Below are positions 1 to 7,807 of a stretch of DNA of 64,000 nucleotides, in pieces. The stretch spans positions 186,001 to 250,000 of the forward strand of contig JBEBHP010000004.1 in assembly GCA_040080835.1 (NCBI GenBank), read 5' to 3'. Numbering within the stretch: position 1 is the stretch's first letter; the number at the start of each line of letters is the position of its first letter. The notes below the pieces were generated by a model, which searched no databases, was not told the DNA's origin, and saw only the letters and a program-made list of their open reading frames with translations. This stretch comes from SZUA-430 sp040080835 (GTDB lineage Bacteria > Pseudomonadota > Alphaproteobacteria > Micropepsales > Micropepsaceae). The translations under genes and the position numbers were made by a program.

Positions 1-633
1 CATTTGCTTCAGCGTGCCGGTAAGTTCCTCTGGCTGGAAGAACGGAACGCCGTTCTGGAATACTGCAAAACCACCCGGAGCCATCGCATCCTTGACGCGT
101 TCATAAAATTTGTCACCAAAGAGTACTTCCGCAGGACCTACTGGATCGGGGCGGTCCGCGATGATCAAGTCGAAGCGGCGCTGATTGGCCTTGTCAGCCA
201 AAAACACAAAGGCATCTTCGATCTGAACCTTCAGGCGAGGGTCCGCGAACGCTGCAGCATTTACATCGCTCAAATGGCGCCGCGACAAATCGACCACCTT
301 CTCGTCGATCTCCACGTTGAAAACAGTCTTAACACCCCGGTGCTTGAGAGCTTCCTCCGCAATTGCCATGTCGCCCCCGCCGGCGATCATGACTTCTTGT
401 ACATTGCCGTGCTCGAGCATTGGCAAGTGGGTCAACATCTCGGAGTAACCACACTCGTCACGGGTCGTCAGCTGAACGATGTCATCCAGCACCAGAACCC
501 GTCCGTTGCGCATGCTGTCGAAGATCCTGATGTTCTGAAATTGGCTCTTTTCCTCGACAATTGGCGAACCAGAGAGCTCGATTGTTTGGGAGAATCCTGA
601 GTGGAGTTTCTCCAAAAAGGTGTTCGTCGTCAT
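1..633 (-). CDS. speE: Spermidine synthase, C-terminus cut by window edge
   Basis: Transfers aminopropyl from decarboxylated S-adenosylmethionine to putrescine, giving spermidine and methylthioadenosine in the cytoplasm. The 211 visible codons begin MTTNTFLEKL and carry the family landmarks in order: a beta-stranded N-terminal domain ending VLDDIVQLT, then DECGYSEMLTHLP, the methyltransferase-fold glycine loop MIAGGGDMAIAEE, the acidic strand end VEIDEKVV, and the DPVGPAEVLF segment that holds the catalytic Asp. The reading frame stays open to base 1, so roughly the last quarter is missing. AGGAG lies at a good distance before the ATG. It is divergent from speD, its substrate supplier, and the mtn genes that recycle its by-product are nearby. 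Assignment is firm from motifs; aminopropyl acceptor specificity is inferred. Confidence 0.93.
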   Translation of the reverse strand, partial: MTTNTFLEKLHSGFSQTIELSGSPIVEEKSQFQNIRIFDSMRNGRVLVLDDIVQLTTRDECGYSEMLTHLPMLEHGNVQEVMIAGGGDMAIAEEALKHRGVKTVFNVEIDEKVVDLSRRHLSDVNAAAFADPRLKVQIEDAFVFLADKANQRRFDLIIADRPDPVGPAEVLFGDKFYERVKDAMAPGGFAVFQNGVPFFQPEELTGTLKQM

Positions 634-971
634 CGTCGTCTCCTGTCAGGAAAAGTGGTGAACAGCCGAGCGTGCGATGAACTGGCTGGTTCAGAACTGG
701 CACTCGCAAGTAGCGCGCGGCGCGCTCCTATAAGTCTGTCGACTCATTGACGCAATGTAATATTTCGGGGTGCTGCTATCGGCGTCTGCCACTCATCAAG
801 ATTTATTTTACCCCGAGGGTCCAAAAAAACTTGCATGGGGGGCGCGCGCACTTATATTTCGCTCCCTCCGCAATTCTGGTGTGACTCACCGTGAGGCGGC
901 TGGGCGACGCGAGTTCCGCGTCAGCTGGTCAATAGGGTGCAACGCTCTTCTGTTGAGATAGGCGAACCGGT
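634..971. promoter_or_regulatory. Divergent speE/speD control region
   Basis: This gene-free stretch separates the divergent spermidine genes and should contain both promoters. A nearly perfect palindrome, AGCGCGC-G-GCGCGCT, lies at 712-726 and could be a protein-binding site. The speD-proximal third is GC-rich with several short inverted repeats, so a structured 5' leader is possible, but I cannot match it to a known riboswitch class. Small open frames here lack ribosome binding sites and coding character. Confidence 0.45.
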
Positions 972-1457
972 ATGGCTTTACCTGCACGCAAGAGAACGGC
1001 TCTCGTAGTAACGCAGTTCCCAGAGAACCGCGCCAGACCGAAGTCCGTTCCGGTTCCTAATCCCCCTGGGGAAGCGGACGAAGATCGCAAAGACTACTTC
1101 ATCACCCGCAACGGCGTAACGTTCGCGGGCAGTCATCTCCACATCGACCTTTGGGATGCTCAAGACTTGGACGACGAAGCCAAGATCGAGCAGGCCATGA
1201 AGGACAGTGTGACGGCTGCCGGAGCTACGCTGTTGCATATTCACCTGCACAAATTTTCGCCGAACGGCGGGGTGTCGGGTGTGGCTGTCCTTTCGGAAAG
1301 CCATATCTCGGTCCACACTTGGCCGGAAAAGGGTTTCGCTGCATTTGACGTGTTCATGTGTGGTGCGGCCCAGCCTACAAAGGCGATTGAAGTGCTTGAG
1401 GCAGCTTTCAAGCCCAAGCGCATTGTGGTTGGTGAGCACAAGCGCGGAATCGTTTAA
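972..1457 (+). CDS. speD: S-adenosylmethionine decarboxylase proenzyme, bacterial pyruvoyl type
   Basis: Decarboxylates S-adenosylmethionine to supply the aminopropyl donor for SpeE. The 161-residue proenzyme self-cleaves before Ser110 in LSESHISVHTWPE, where that Ser becomes the pyruvoyl group; the following His and HTWPE are family hallmarks, as are GSHLHIDLWDA and HLHKFSPNGGVSG. Most class 1B enzymes have about 120-130 residues, so roughly 45 N-terminal residues ending near DYFITRNG are an extension. No convincing later start was found. It is followed by a strong intrinsic terminator and is divergent from speE. Confidence 0.93.
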   Translation: MALPARKRTALVVTQFPENRARPKSVPVPNPPGEADEDRKDYFITRNGVTFAGSHLHIDLWDAQDLDDEAKIEQAMKDSVTAAGATLLHIHLHKFSPNGGVSGVAVLSESHISVHTWPEKGFAAFDVFMCGAAQPTKAIEVLEAAFKPKRIVVGEHKRGIV

Positions 1458-1501
1458 CGGCCACGCGCGCTCAGCTGAGCTTTATGTGTATTCAGCAAGT
1501 T

Positions 1502-1532
1502 GGCCGCCCAGGTGACCCTGGGCGGCCTTTTT
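1502..1532 (+). terminator. Intrinsic terminator after speD
   Basis: A GC-rich hairpin with 9-bp perfect arms (GGCCGCCCA / TGGGCGGCC) around a short loop is followed directly by TTTTTCTT. It isolates speD transcription from the flavoprotein genes downstream. Confidence 0.92.
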
Positions 1533-1671
1533 CTTGCGTGGACCTGGAATTAATCATGGCTTCACCATTTCCCGCGTCCTCCACTTAGGCTTTACTGACT
1601 ACTCGCTCCTTAAATTGAGCAGCCCGGCCCTACAGTCCCCAACAGGTCCATGTTCATGGTGCACGCGCACA

Positions 1672-3150
1672 ATGCCAGCTGATCGTCTCGACGCCATCGT
1701 GTTAGGCGCTGACATTGAGGGACTGTTTGCAGCAGTGTCTCTGGCGAGTGCTGGCAAGTATGTAGCGGTCTTCGAGACCAACTCAACGGACGCCGACGAT
1801 TCTGCGGGTCAGGACAGTTTCGCAAGCCTGGCAGCTGTTGAGGAACTGGATCTCATATCACACGGAGTCAGGTTGGGGGCGCCCCCCGCTATTGTGGGAA
1901 TTGCGCAAGATCAGTCGTTGGTACTTTGGCCGGCGCAGGATGCTGCACAAGCAAGTATTGCGCTGGTTTCGCAACGTGACGCTGACGCTTATGAAGGATT
2001 TTGTGCGCGGATCATGCGCGGAGCCACGTTCAACGGTTTGAACGCCGACAACGCCCTCAGCAACTGGCACCTTGCAGCAAACGCCAACGGCGATCCAGCC
2101 TCTGAAAATTCGTTCCTGCGCGCAACATCGGTTGCGCGTTTGCTGGATGAAGAATTTAGTTCGAGCTTGCTCAAAGGAATGTTGGCGCAGGGCGCAGCGC
2201 TTGGAACAGGCGTATCCCTGCGCGCACCGGGCTCAGCTTCACTGCTCATGCGCCAATCGCTGATCAGTCTGTTTGGTGATGAACATTCGGTTCGTTACGT
2301 TGCCGGTGGCGCTGCCAGCTTACGGCAGGCATTGTTGACGTCGCTCAAGTATTTCAACAATGCGGACTTTCATACTGAGCAAGAGATCAAAAGCCTCTTG
2401 TTCGACAAGTCTGGCGTTCAGGGCGTAGTCTTGCGTGATGGAACCAGCGTCCGGGCACCAACGGTCATATCGACTGTGGGTCTTGAACGCACACTAGAAT
2501 TGTCGCGCGGTTCAATCTTGCTGGCAGAAGACAAAGCGACATATGCCCGACCGGGACAAGTGCATTTTCGTACTCGAAGCGTGCCCGTCTTTCGCGGAAT
2601 AGGTGCCGGCACGGCAATGTCTGGTGCGATCGTTCGCCTGAATCCAACGCTGGAACGTTTGAGCCGCGGCTACGGTGCATATAGGGCAAGACATCTCATC
2701 CAGGATTATTGTCTGGATATCAGAGTCATCCCTTGTCGAGAGCCCTTGAACCCAGCACGGTGGGATGTGTTTGCCACGGTGCTGTATGTGCCGTCGGTCA
2801 CGGATGAAGGACCCTGGAGTGGCAATCGGCGCGACAGGTTTGTCACCGCCGTCGCCAAGGCGATTGACGTTTGGTGCCCCGGATTTGAAGCCTCCATTGA
2901 GAGTTCGGCTTTGGTGAGTCCCTCGGAAAGTCAGACTTTTATTGACTCAGACGTGCCGGTGCCGCTCGAAAGACAGGCAAAGCGCGACCCGGTTTCGGCA
3001 CCGGATGTTCGGTTTTCAGGCGTAGAAAAATTGTTCAATGGACTATGGCTGGTTGACCCGAGTCTGACTGTCGGCGCCGGACTTGCAGGGTTGAAGGTTG
3101 CGAAGTTGATTGGCTCTACAGGCAGGGCAAAGGCCTCTTCAGATGCGTAG
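1672..3150 (+). CDS. Phytoene-desaturase-like flavoprotein with altered dinucleotide motif
   Basis: A 492-residue protein of the COG1233 (phytoene dehydrogenase-like, amine-oxidase fold) type. The N-terminus reads DAIVLGADIEGLFAAVSLASAG: the spacing fits the ADP-binding beta-alpha-beta fold, but the canonical GxGxxG is replaced by GADIEG, losing the middle glycine. The C-terminal part still shows the FAD-side pattern LFNGLWLVDPSLTVGAGLAGLKVAKLIG. I start at the ATG before PADRLDA because the 46 upstream in-frame residues look non-coding. It overlaps the next gene, a better conserved paralog, by 8 bp, suggesting a paired complex. FAD binding may be weak or lost; the substrate is unknown. Confidence 0.72.
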   Translation: MPADRLDAIVLGADIEGLFAAVSLASAGKYVAVFETNSTDADDSAGQDSFASLAAVEELDLISHGVRLGAPPAIVGIAQDQSLVLWPAQDAAQASIALVSQRDADAYEGFCARIMRGATFNGLNADNALSNWHLAANANGDPASENSFLRATSVARLLDEEFSSSLLKGMLAQGAALGTGVSLRAPGSASLLMRQSLISLFGDEHSVRYVAGGAASLRQALLTSLKYFNNADFHTEQEIKSLLFDKSGVQGVVLRDGTSVRAPTVISTVGLERTLELSRGSILLAEDKATYARPGQVHFRTRSVPVFRGIGAGTAMSGAIVRLNPTLERLSRGYGAYRARHLIQDYCLDIRVIPCREPLNPARWDVFATVLYVPSVTDEGPWSGNRRDRFVTAVAKAIDVWCPGFEASIESSALVSPSESQTFIDSDVPVPLERQAKRDPVSAPDVRFSGVEKLFNGLWLVDPSLTVGAGLAGLKVAKLIGSTGRAKASSDA

Positions 3151-4732
3151 CGCGGCACCTGGCCAAGACTATGAAGCGATTGTCATTGGCGGTGGAGTCA
3201 ACGGTCTGGTTTGCGCGATCATGCTGGCGCAGGCAAAACGGCGCGTCGTGCTCGTAGAGGCGCGCGACCGCGTTGGAGGAATGTGTCAAACTGTCGAAAT
3301 TGCACCGGGATACCGGGTGTCTTCAGTGTCCCATCTTGTTGGTCCAATGGACGCTGACGTCATGAAGACACTGCGATTGAATAAAATGGGACTGCAGTTT
3401 ACAGCCAAACAAATAGGAGCTGTTGCGCTTTCGAACCAAGGACAGCATATCATCCTTGGTGATGACTTGAGACATACCGCCCAATCGCTGGCGCCACATT
3501 CCGCGACGGACGCAAAGAACTGGCCTGCCTTCGAAACAAGATTGAGGCGAGCCGCCCAGCACATTCAGCCCTGGGTACACCATCCGCTTCCTGTTGCAGT
3601 TGACGAATCGGCGAAGGGTTCGTTCTTCGGGGGGCGAAGCAGTTCGCGACAAACTGCGGCCCTTGATTCAGACCTTGCCATGAGGCTCGACAAGTCACTG
3701 GTGGAGTTGCTGGATCATGATTTCAATTCTCCCTTGCTGAAGGGCGCTGTTGCGCTGGATGCTTTGCTGGGAAACTCATTGTCGCCATCCATGCAAGGCA
3801 CTGCATTTCTGTCGGTGATGAAGCGTGCGATGGAAATGCCGAATTCCGGTGGGCTCGCACATCCGCAGGGCGGCGCTGGGGGGATCACTAGCGCGCTGTC
3901 GAAGGCTGCAGACTCTGTCGGGTTGAAGATCAAGGTCAACGCGATGGTCAAACAGTTCCTTTTTGACAATGGCCGGATAGCAGGTGTCCAGTTGGCAAAT
4001 GGCGAAACCCTGTATGCTCCGACCATCGTATCCAGTCTGGACGCCAAGCACACGTTGCTGAAGATGGGGGGTGAAAGGGATTTGCCGCTCGGGTTGAAGC
4101 GGCGCCTATACGGGTATCGAAACGAAGGCTCTGTCGCAAAAGTCAATCTGGCACTGAATGGGTTGCCGTCCTTCAAGGGGTTGGACAAGAAGTTTCTGAA
4201 GGACAGACTTCTGATTTGTCCAAGCATGGAACATCTGGAAAAATCGTTTGCAGCGTTCGAGCAGGGAGCTTTCGCCTCAGAGCTTGGAATGGAGATCATC
4301 ATCCCAACCGTCCATGATGCATCGTTGGCGAAGCCGGGACACCACGTATTGTCGGCGAATGTGATGTATGTGCCCCGCACACTTTCGGCTGGAAATTGGG
4401 ATGCGGCAAAAGCGGATCTGATATCCCTCGTGGGAGCTCAACTCAGGCAGTACGCACCGGAATTGCCGGATCAGGTTGTGGCGGCTGATGTGTTTACGCC
4501 AGCTGATCTTGCGACACTCGCCGGCGGAGCGGGCAACCACTGGCATGGGGGAGATCTCTCGATGGATCAACTAGGTGTTTTGAGACCGGTGGCCGGGGCG
4601 TGCCGGAACAGCACGCCGGTTCCAGGACTTTTCCTTTGCGGTGCGGGAACCCATCCTTGTGGCGGTGTTACTGGAACGAATGGAAGGATTGCTGCTGAGG
4701 TTGTCCTTGCGCATTTGGCTGGGACTTCATGA
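3143..4732 (+). CDS. Phytoene-desaturase-like FAD oxidoreductase
   Basis: A 529-residue COG1233-type flavoprotein, related in layout to PYROXD2 and carotenoid desaturases. Intact motifs are the N-terminal IVIGGGVNGLVCAIMLAQAKRR, then VLVEARDRVGGMC, where Glu should bind the ribose and RxGG is the family signature, and a C-terminal FAD segment LFLCGAGTHPCGGVTGTNGR. No carotenoid biosynthesis genes are nearby, so a carotenoid role is not supported. The ATG within ATGCGTAG overlaps the previous stop, and the ATGA at its end starts the GcvT-like gene, so the three are translationally coupled. The substrate is unknown; an amine or N-methyl compound is an inference from the GcvT-like partner. Confidence 0.8.
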   Translation: MRSAAPGQDYEAIVIGGGVNGLVCAIMLAQAKRRVVLVEARDRVGGMCQTVEIAPGYRVSSVSHLVGPMDADVMKTLRLNKMGLQFTAKQIGAVALSNQGQHIILGDDLRHTAQSLAPHSATDAKNWPAFETRLRRAAQHIQPWVHHPLPVAVDESAKGSFFGGRSSSRQTAALDSDLAMRLDKSLVELLDHDFNSPLLKGAVALDALLGNSLSPSMQGTAFLSVMKRAMEMPNSGGLAHPQGGAGGITSALSKAADSVGLKIKVNAMVKQFLFDNGRIAGVQLANGETLYAPTIVSSLDAKHTLLKMGGERDLPLGLKRRLYGYRNEGSVAKVNLALNGLPSFKGLDKKFLKDRLLICPSMEHLEKSFAAFEQGAFASELGMEIIIPTVHDASLAKPGHHVLSANVMYVPRTLSAGNWDAAKADLISLVGAQLRQYAPELPDQVVAADVFTPADLATLAGGAGNHWHGGDLSMDQLGVLRPVAGACRNSTPVPGLFLCGAGTHPCGGVTGTNGRIAAEVVLAHLAGTS

Positions 4733-5826
4733 GCGAATCTTCTCACAGGTCCCTGTGGCCAAGTCCGCTCCACGCCAGGACCGCGGAGCTGTGTGCGACC
4801 AACCAGTGGTTTTCCTTCGGCGGGTTTACGGTTCCGGCGGTCTATTCGTCCGAACAGGAAGAGTCCGAGGCTTTGATCGCACGCGTGGGCATTTTCGACC
4901 TGTCTGCGCGTCAAAGTTACCAATTTGAAGGACCTGACGCGGGATCGTTCCTGGGGTTCGTCACGTCGAGCGATGTGGCTTCTCTTGAGGCGGGTCAAAC
5001 CACCCGTGCGCTCTGGTGTGATGATGATGGCTGCGCACGTGGAGAAGGACAAGTCATTCGGTATGGAAAGGCTCAGTATGAACTTTCCACAAGTGTTCGC
5101 GATTTCGCCTGGTTCACTGATGGTGCGCGTGGCTTCGACGTAAAAGTATCCTGCATCACGGGGCAGCGCGCCGGAATTGGTGTGCGGGGGCCTCTGGCAA
5201 TGCATTTGCTGGGAGCATCTGGATTTTCGGCCTCCCAGGGTTCGAAGGGCGAGACGGGCGCGCCGGCCTCTGCCTGGCGACAGGCTCAGGTTGCCCTGTT
5301 GCGGGATGCGACAGGCGAAGGATTTGAATTGTGGTGTCACGCAGACGACGGAATCGTCGTGTGGGATCGACTGGTGAGGATGGGGGCAGCATTTGGCGTC
5401 TCTCCGGTCGGAGCATCAGTTCTTGAAGTTGCCCGCGTTGAAGGCGCATTGCCCTTGGCTGGAATTGACTGGTTGCCGTCCCAGTTGGCCAAATCCGAGC
5501 AGGATCTGAGGTGGCCACGCGATTTGGGTCTACAACCTGTCTCAACCCGGCGCTTCAACGGCTCGCAGAGTGTTCACAGATCGTCGGGACCAGGTGCCTA
5601 CAAAGCCGTTCAACTCACTTCGCATGAGGTGCTGGTGCCCGGACCGCTTCTGCAAAAGGGGGCTGGCGCGGGCAAAATTACTTCCAGTGCCTGGTCGCCG
5701 GGTCGGGAGCGCGCATTTGCAATCGCATGGCTGAAAACGGAATTGGCACACTCCGGCATCCAATTTCAGGGAGTGGGGCGCGCAGGAGTTGCGGCTGCCA
5801 GTTTCATTCGCGATTGCTATTTATAG
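4729..5826 (+). CDS. GcvT-like folate-binding family protein
   Basis: A 365-residue protein of the aminomethyltransferase (GcvT) fold. The N-terminal half shows ALIARVGIFDLSARQSYQFEGPDAGSFL, matching the family pattern (f)DxS followed by a GxDAxxFL segment, and a C-terminal beta-barrel ends in GVGRAGVAAASFIRD. Where GcvT proteins usually read GGxxDD, with the catalytic Asp, this one reads CARGEG, so glycine-cleavage chemistry is doubtful. GcvT-fold proteins elsewhere take one-carbon units released by flavin demethylases or act in DMSP demethylation. Here it overlaps a flavoprotein gene by 4 bp, which suggests a similar partnership. It ends convergently, overlapping mtnC by 6 bp. Confidence 0.75.
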   Translation: MSESSHRSLWPSPLHARTAELCATNQWFSFGGFTVPAVYSSEQEESEALIARVGIFDLSARQSYQFEGPDAGSFLGFVTSSDVASLEAGQTTRALWCDDDGCARGEGQVIRYGKAQYELSTSVRDFAWFTDGARGFDVKVSCITGQRAGIGVRGPLAMHLLGASGFSASQGSKGETGAPASAWRQAQVALLRDATGEGFELWCHADDGIVVWDRLVRMGAAFGVSPVGASVLEVARVEGALPLAGIDWLPSQLAKSEQDLRWPRDLGLQPVSTRRFNGSQSVHRSSGPGAYKAVQLTSHEVLVPGPLLQKGAGAGKITSSAWSPGRERAFAIAWLKTELAHSGIQFQGVGRAGVAAASFIRDCYL

Positions 5827-6510
5827 ATTTTGCAGTCCTTCAAATGAACCAATCACCGGGTACGCACCACCAGTATCGGCGAAGTCAGCAGGCATTGTGC
5901 GATCAACACAATAAACCTTGAACCCTGCGAGCTGTGCAGCTTTGATTTCCGGCACTGCATCAGAAAAGAAGGTGATGTTACCGGGTTCATTGGAAATGGC
6001 TCGTGCAATACTTGTATAGGACTCAGCAACCGCCTTCGGCCCGGTGGTTGTGTCGAAGTAGCCGGAAAATAGGCGGGTGAGGTTTCCGGCGATTGAAAAA
6101 GACAAATAGAGCATTTGTGCGTCGATTGAACCGGACGAGTAGATGAAGAGCTTCTTGCCCTGTTTCACCCAACGGTCGAAAGCTGAAGTGGCGTCGGCAT
6201 ACAGGTGAGCCTTCAGTTCTCCCGATTCATAACCCTCGCGCCACAGAATTCCCTGCAAGGCCTTTAACGGTGTCAGCTTTTTGTCCTGATCAATCCAGTC
6301 GTGAAACTGGATGGTGGCATCCTCCGCAGTCAAAAGCTGTTTGCCAGATGCAATGCGGGCCTCATCCAGGATGTTTTGGGTGCCCTTGTCGTTCCAGTGC
6401 TTCGCGAAGTGGCCGGACACGCGCTGTCGTGCAAACGGGAACAATACGTTGCGCACGAACGATATGTCACCGATTGTGCCTTCGATGTCGAAGAGTACCG
6501 CTTTGGTCAC
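5821..6510 (-). CDS. mtnC: Enolase-phosphatase E1 of methionine salvage
   Basis: Converts diketo-methylthiopentyl phosphate to acireductone by enolisation and dephosphorylation. The 229-residue HAD-superfamily protein opens with VLFDIEGTIGDISFV: Asp8 and Glu10 form the DxExT motif specific to this branch. YSSGSIDAQ is the second HAD motif, and FFSDAVPEIKAA with GFKVYCVDR the third and fourth. Start is GTG, with GTGA overlapping the stop of mtnD, so translation is coupled. Last gene of mtnB-mtnD-mtnC, which recycles the methylthioadenosine produced by spermidine synthase. Confidence 0.93.
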   Translation of the reverse strand: MTKAVLFDIEGTIGDISFVRNVLFPFARQRVSGHFAKHWNDKGTQNILDEARIASGKQLLTAEDATIQFHDWIDQDKKLTPLKALQGILWREGYESGELKAHLYADATSAFDRWVKQGKKLFIYSSGSIDAQMLYLSFSIAGNLTRLFSGYFDTTTGPKAVAESYTSIARAISNEPGNITFFSDAVPEIKAAQLAGFKVYCVDRTMPADFADTGGAYPVIGSFEGLQNL

Positions 6511-7052
6511 GCGACGTATTTCGGAATATTGTCTGCAATTTTGTCTCCGGTAAACTCTGCCTGCCAGCCGTCAGGCGTGGTGAACAGGCGTATTGCGGCA
6601 AACATCGGTTTGGGTCCCATGTCAAACCAGTGACGTGTGTTTTTTGGTACGGACAACAAGTCTCCCGCCGTGCAAACCACCTGAAGAACGGTGTTGTTGT
6701 TTCGGAGATAAAAAGCGCCGGCGCCTTCTACAAAAAACCGTACTTCGTCGTCTGCATGCGTATGCTCGGAAAGGAATTTCAGGCGCATCGCATCTCGGTC
6801 GGGGTGTTCGGGATGAATGCGAACAACGTCGACGGATTGGTAACCTCCAAGCTTGCGGAGCCTGTCGACGTCTGACGCATATGCCTCTAGAACCGCGTCC
6901 TGGCCTGCACCGGGAGGCAAGGCCTTTGCTGCCTGCCACCGTTCAAAGCGAACATCAAAAGGAACCAGAGCCTTCATTATTTCTCGGTCGTCGGCTGTTC
7001 GCGCTTGAGGGTGAATGTCTTTTGTCAGATCGAACACGGTCATCGTGGTCAT
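6507..7052 (-). CDS. mtnD: Acireductone dioxygenase
   Basis: Cupin enzyme that splits acireductone with O2 to the keto-acid precursor of methionine plus formate (Fe form). The metal ligands are readable as His97, His99 and Glu103 in EHTHADDEVRFF and His141 in NTRHWFDMG. The length of 181 residues is usual for bacterial ARD. It overlaps mtnB upstream (ATGA) and mtnC downstream (GTGA). Which metal is used, and so which products form, cannot be read from sequence. Confidence 0.94.
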   Translation of the reverse strand: MTTMTVFDLTKDIHPQARTADDREIMKALVPFDVRFERWQAAKALPPGAGQDAVLEAYASDVDRLRKLGGYQSVDVVRIHPEHPDRDAMRLKFLSEHTHADDEVRFFVEGAGAFYLRNNNTVLQVVCTAGDLLSVPKNTRHWFDMGPKPMFAAIRLFTTPDGWQAEFTGDKIADNIPKYVA

Positions 7053-7678
7053 ATGGGTATGCCCTTCATCCTGAGGCTCAAGGTGAATAAATAGTCGAAA
7101 GCATCCAAATGGCGAATCGTTTCATCGAAATTGCCGCCCCACGCGTACAGCCCGTGACCGGCAAGCAGAAATCCCCAGATGGGCGATTTTTTCGCTATCG
7201 CAACTGCTACACGCTCCGACAGGGCGCCCATGTCCTGGGTGTTGTCAAAGACAGGCACGCTGAGGTGTGATTCGTGGGTCTTGAAGCCGCCAAATGCTTT
7301 CAGCATCTCGAGCCCCTCGAGCCTGACCTCGCCAGCCTGCTGTAGCAGCAGAGAGGCGAGAACTGAGGATTGTGCATGTACGTGCGCGACGGCTGCAATT
7401 TCGGGACGGAGCCGGTACAGCATGTAATGCAGCGGTGCCTCGGCCGAGGCGCGCGGGTGGCTGGGTCCTGAGATGCTGGTGGCGATCACGCCGCCGGGCG
7501 CCAGTCTGGCCTTGTCGCCGCCAGAGGCGGTGATCGCGCAGGTCTTGTCATCGATACGGACGGAGAAGTTTCCGCTGGTCGCTGGAACCCAGTCTTTCGA
7601 GCCCGCGTGGTGCGCAAGGCGGATGACTGCGCGAACTTTTTGTTCGGGAATGGCGGTCAAGTGAGGGTGATCGCCCAT
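7049..7678 (-). CDS. mtnB: Methylthioribulose-1-phosphate dehydratase
   Basis: Class II aldolase-fold zinc enzyme that dehydrates methylthioribulose 1-phosphate. The 209-residue protein has SGNFSVRID (phosphate loop), ASGGDKARL, the zinc pair His99/His101 in VAHVHAQSS, and a third His in LAGHGLYAWG. It is the first gene of mtnB-D-C. The preceding pathway steps (mtnP or mtnN, mtnK/mtnA) and the final transaminase are not in this window and must be elsewhere. Confidence 0.92.
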   Translation of the reverse strand: MGDHPHLTAIPEQKVRAVIRLAHHAGSKDWVPATSGNFSVRIDDKTCAITASGGDKARLAPGGVIATSISGPSHPRASAEAPLHYMLYRLRPEIAAVAHVHAQSSVLASLLLQQAGEVRLEGLEMLKAFGGFKTHESHLSVPVFDNTQDMGALSERVAVAIAKKSPIWGFLLAGHGLYAWGGNFDETIRHLDAFDYLFTLSLRMKGIPI

Positions 7679-7752
7679 CTGTGAGTTATTCCTCGGAATA
7701 TTTGACTAAATATGGGAATGACGTCGAAAATTTCACCCCCTGGTCTAGTCAA

Positions 7753-7787
7753 CAAAAAAACCTCCGGAAACGTGCGGTTCCCGGAGG
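7753..7787 (-). terminator. Intrinsic terminator after PotD-like gene
   Basis: Read on the minus strand, 7-bp arms CCTCCGG / CCGGAGG close a 12-nt loop followed by seven T. It lies just after the stop of the PotD-like gene and before mtnB, so mtnBDC needs its own promoter within about 75 bp. Confidence 0.9.
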
Positions 7788-7807
7788 CCATCGGCAAATG
7801 GATCCGG

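Noticed and set aside
770..961. Small plus-strand frame between speE and speD
   Set aside because: It lacks a ribosome binding site and coding character, and occupies the divergent promoter region.
634..971. Known riboswitch upstream of speD
   Set aside because: Several small inverted repeats are present, but I cannot match conserved core bases of any SAM or polyamine-related RNA class, so I do not call one.
1672..4732. Carotenoid biosynthesis genes
   Set aside because: The two flavoproteins resemble phytoene desaturases in fold, but no phytoene synthase, cyclase or prenyltransferase is nearby and the partner is GcvT-like.
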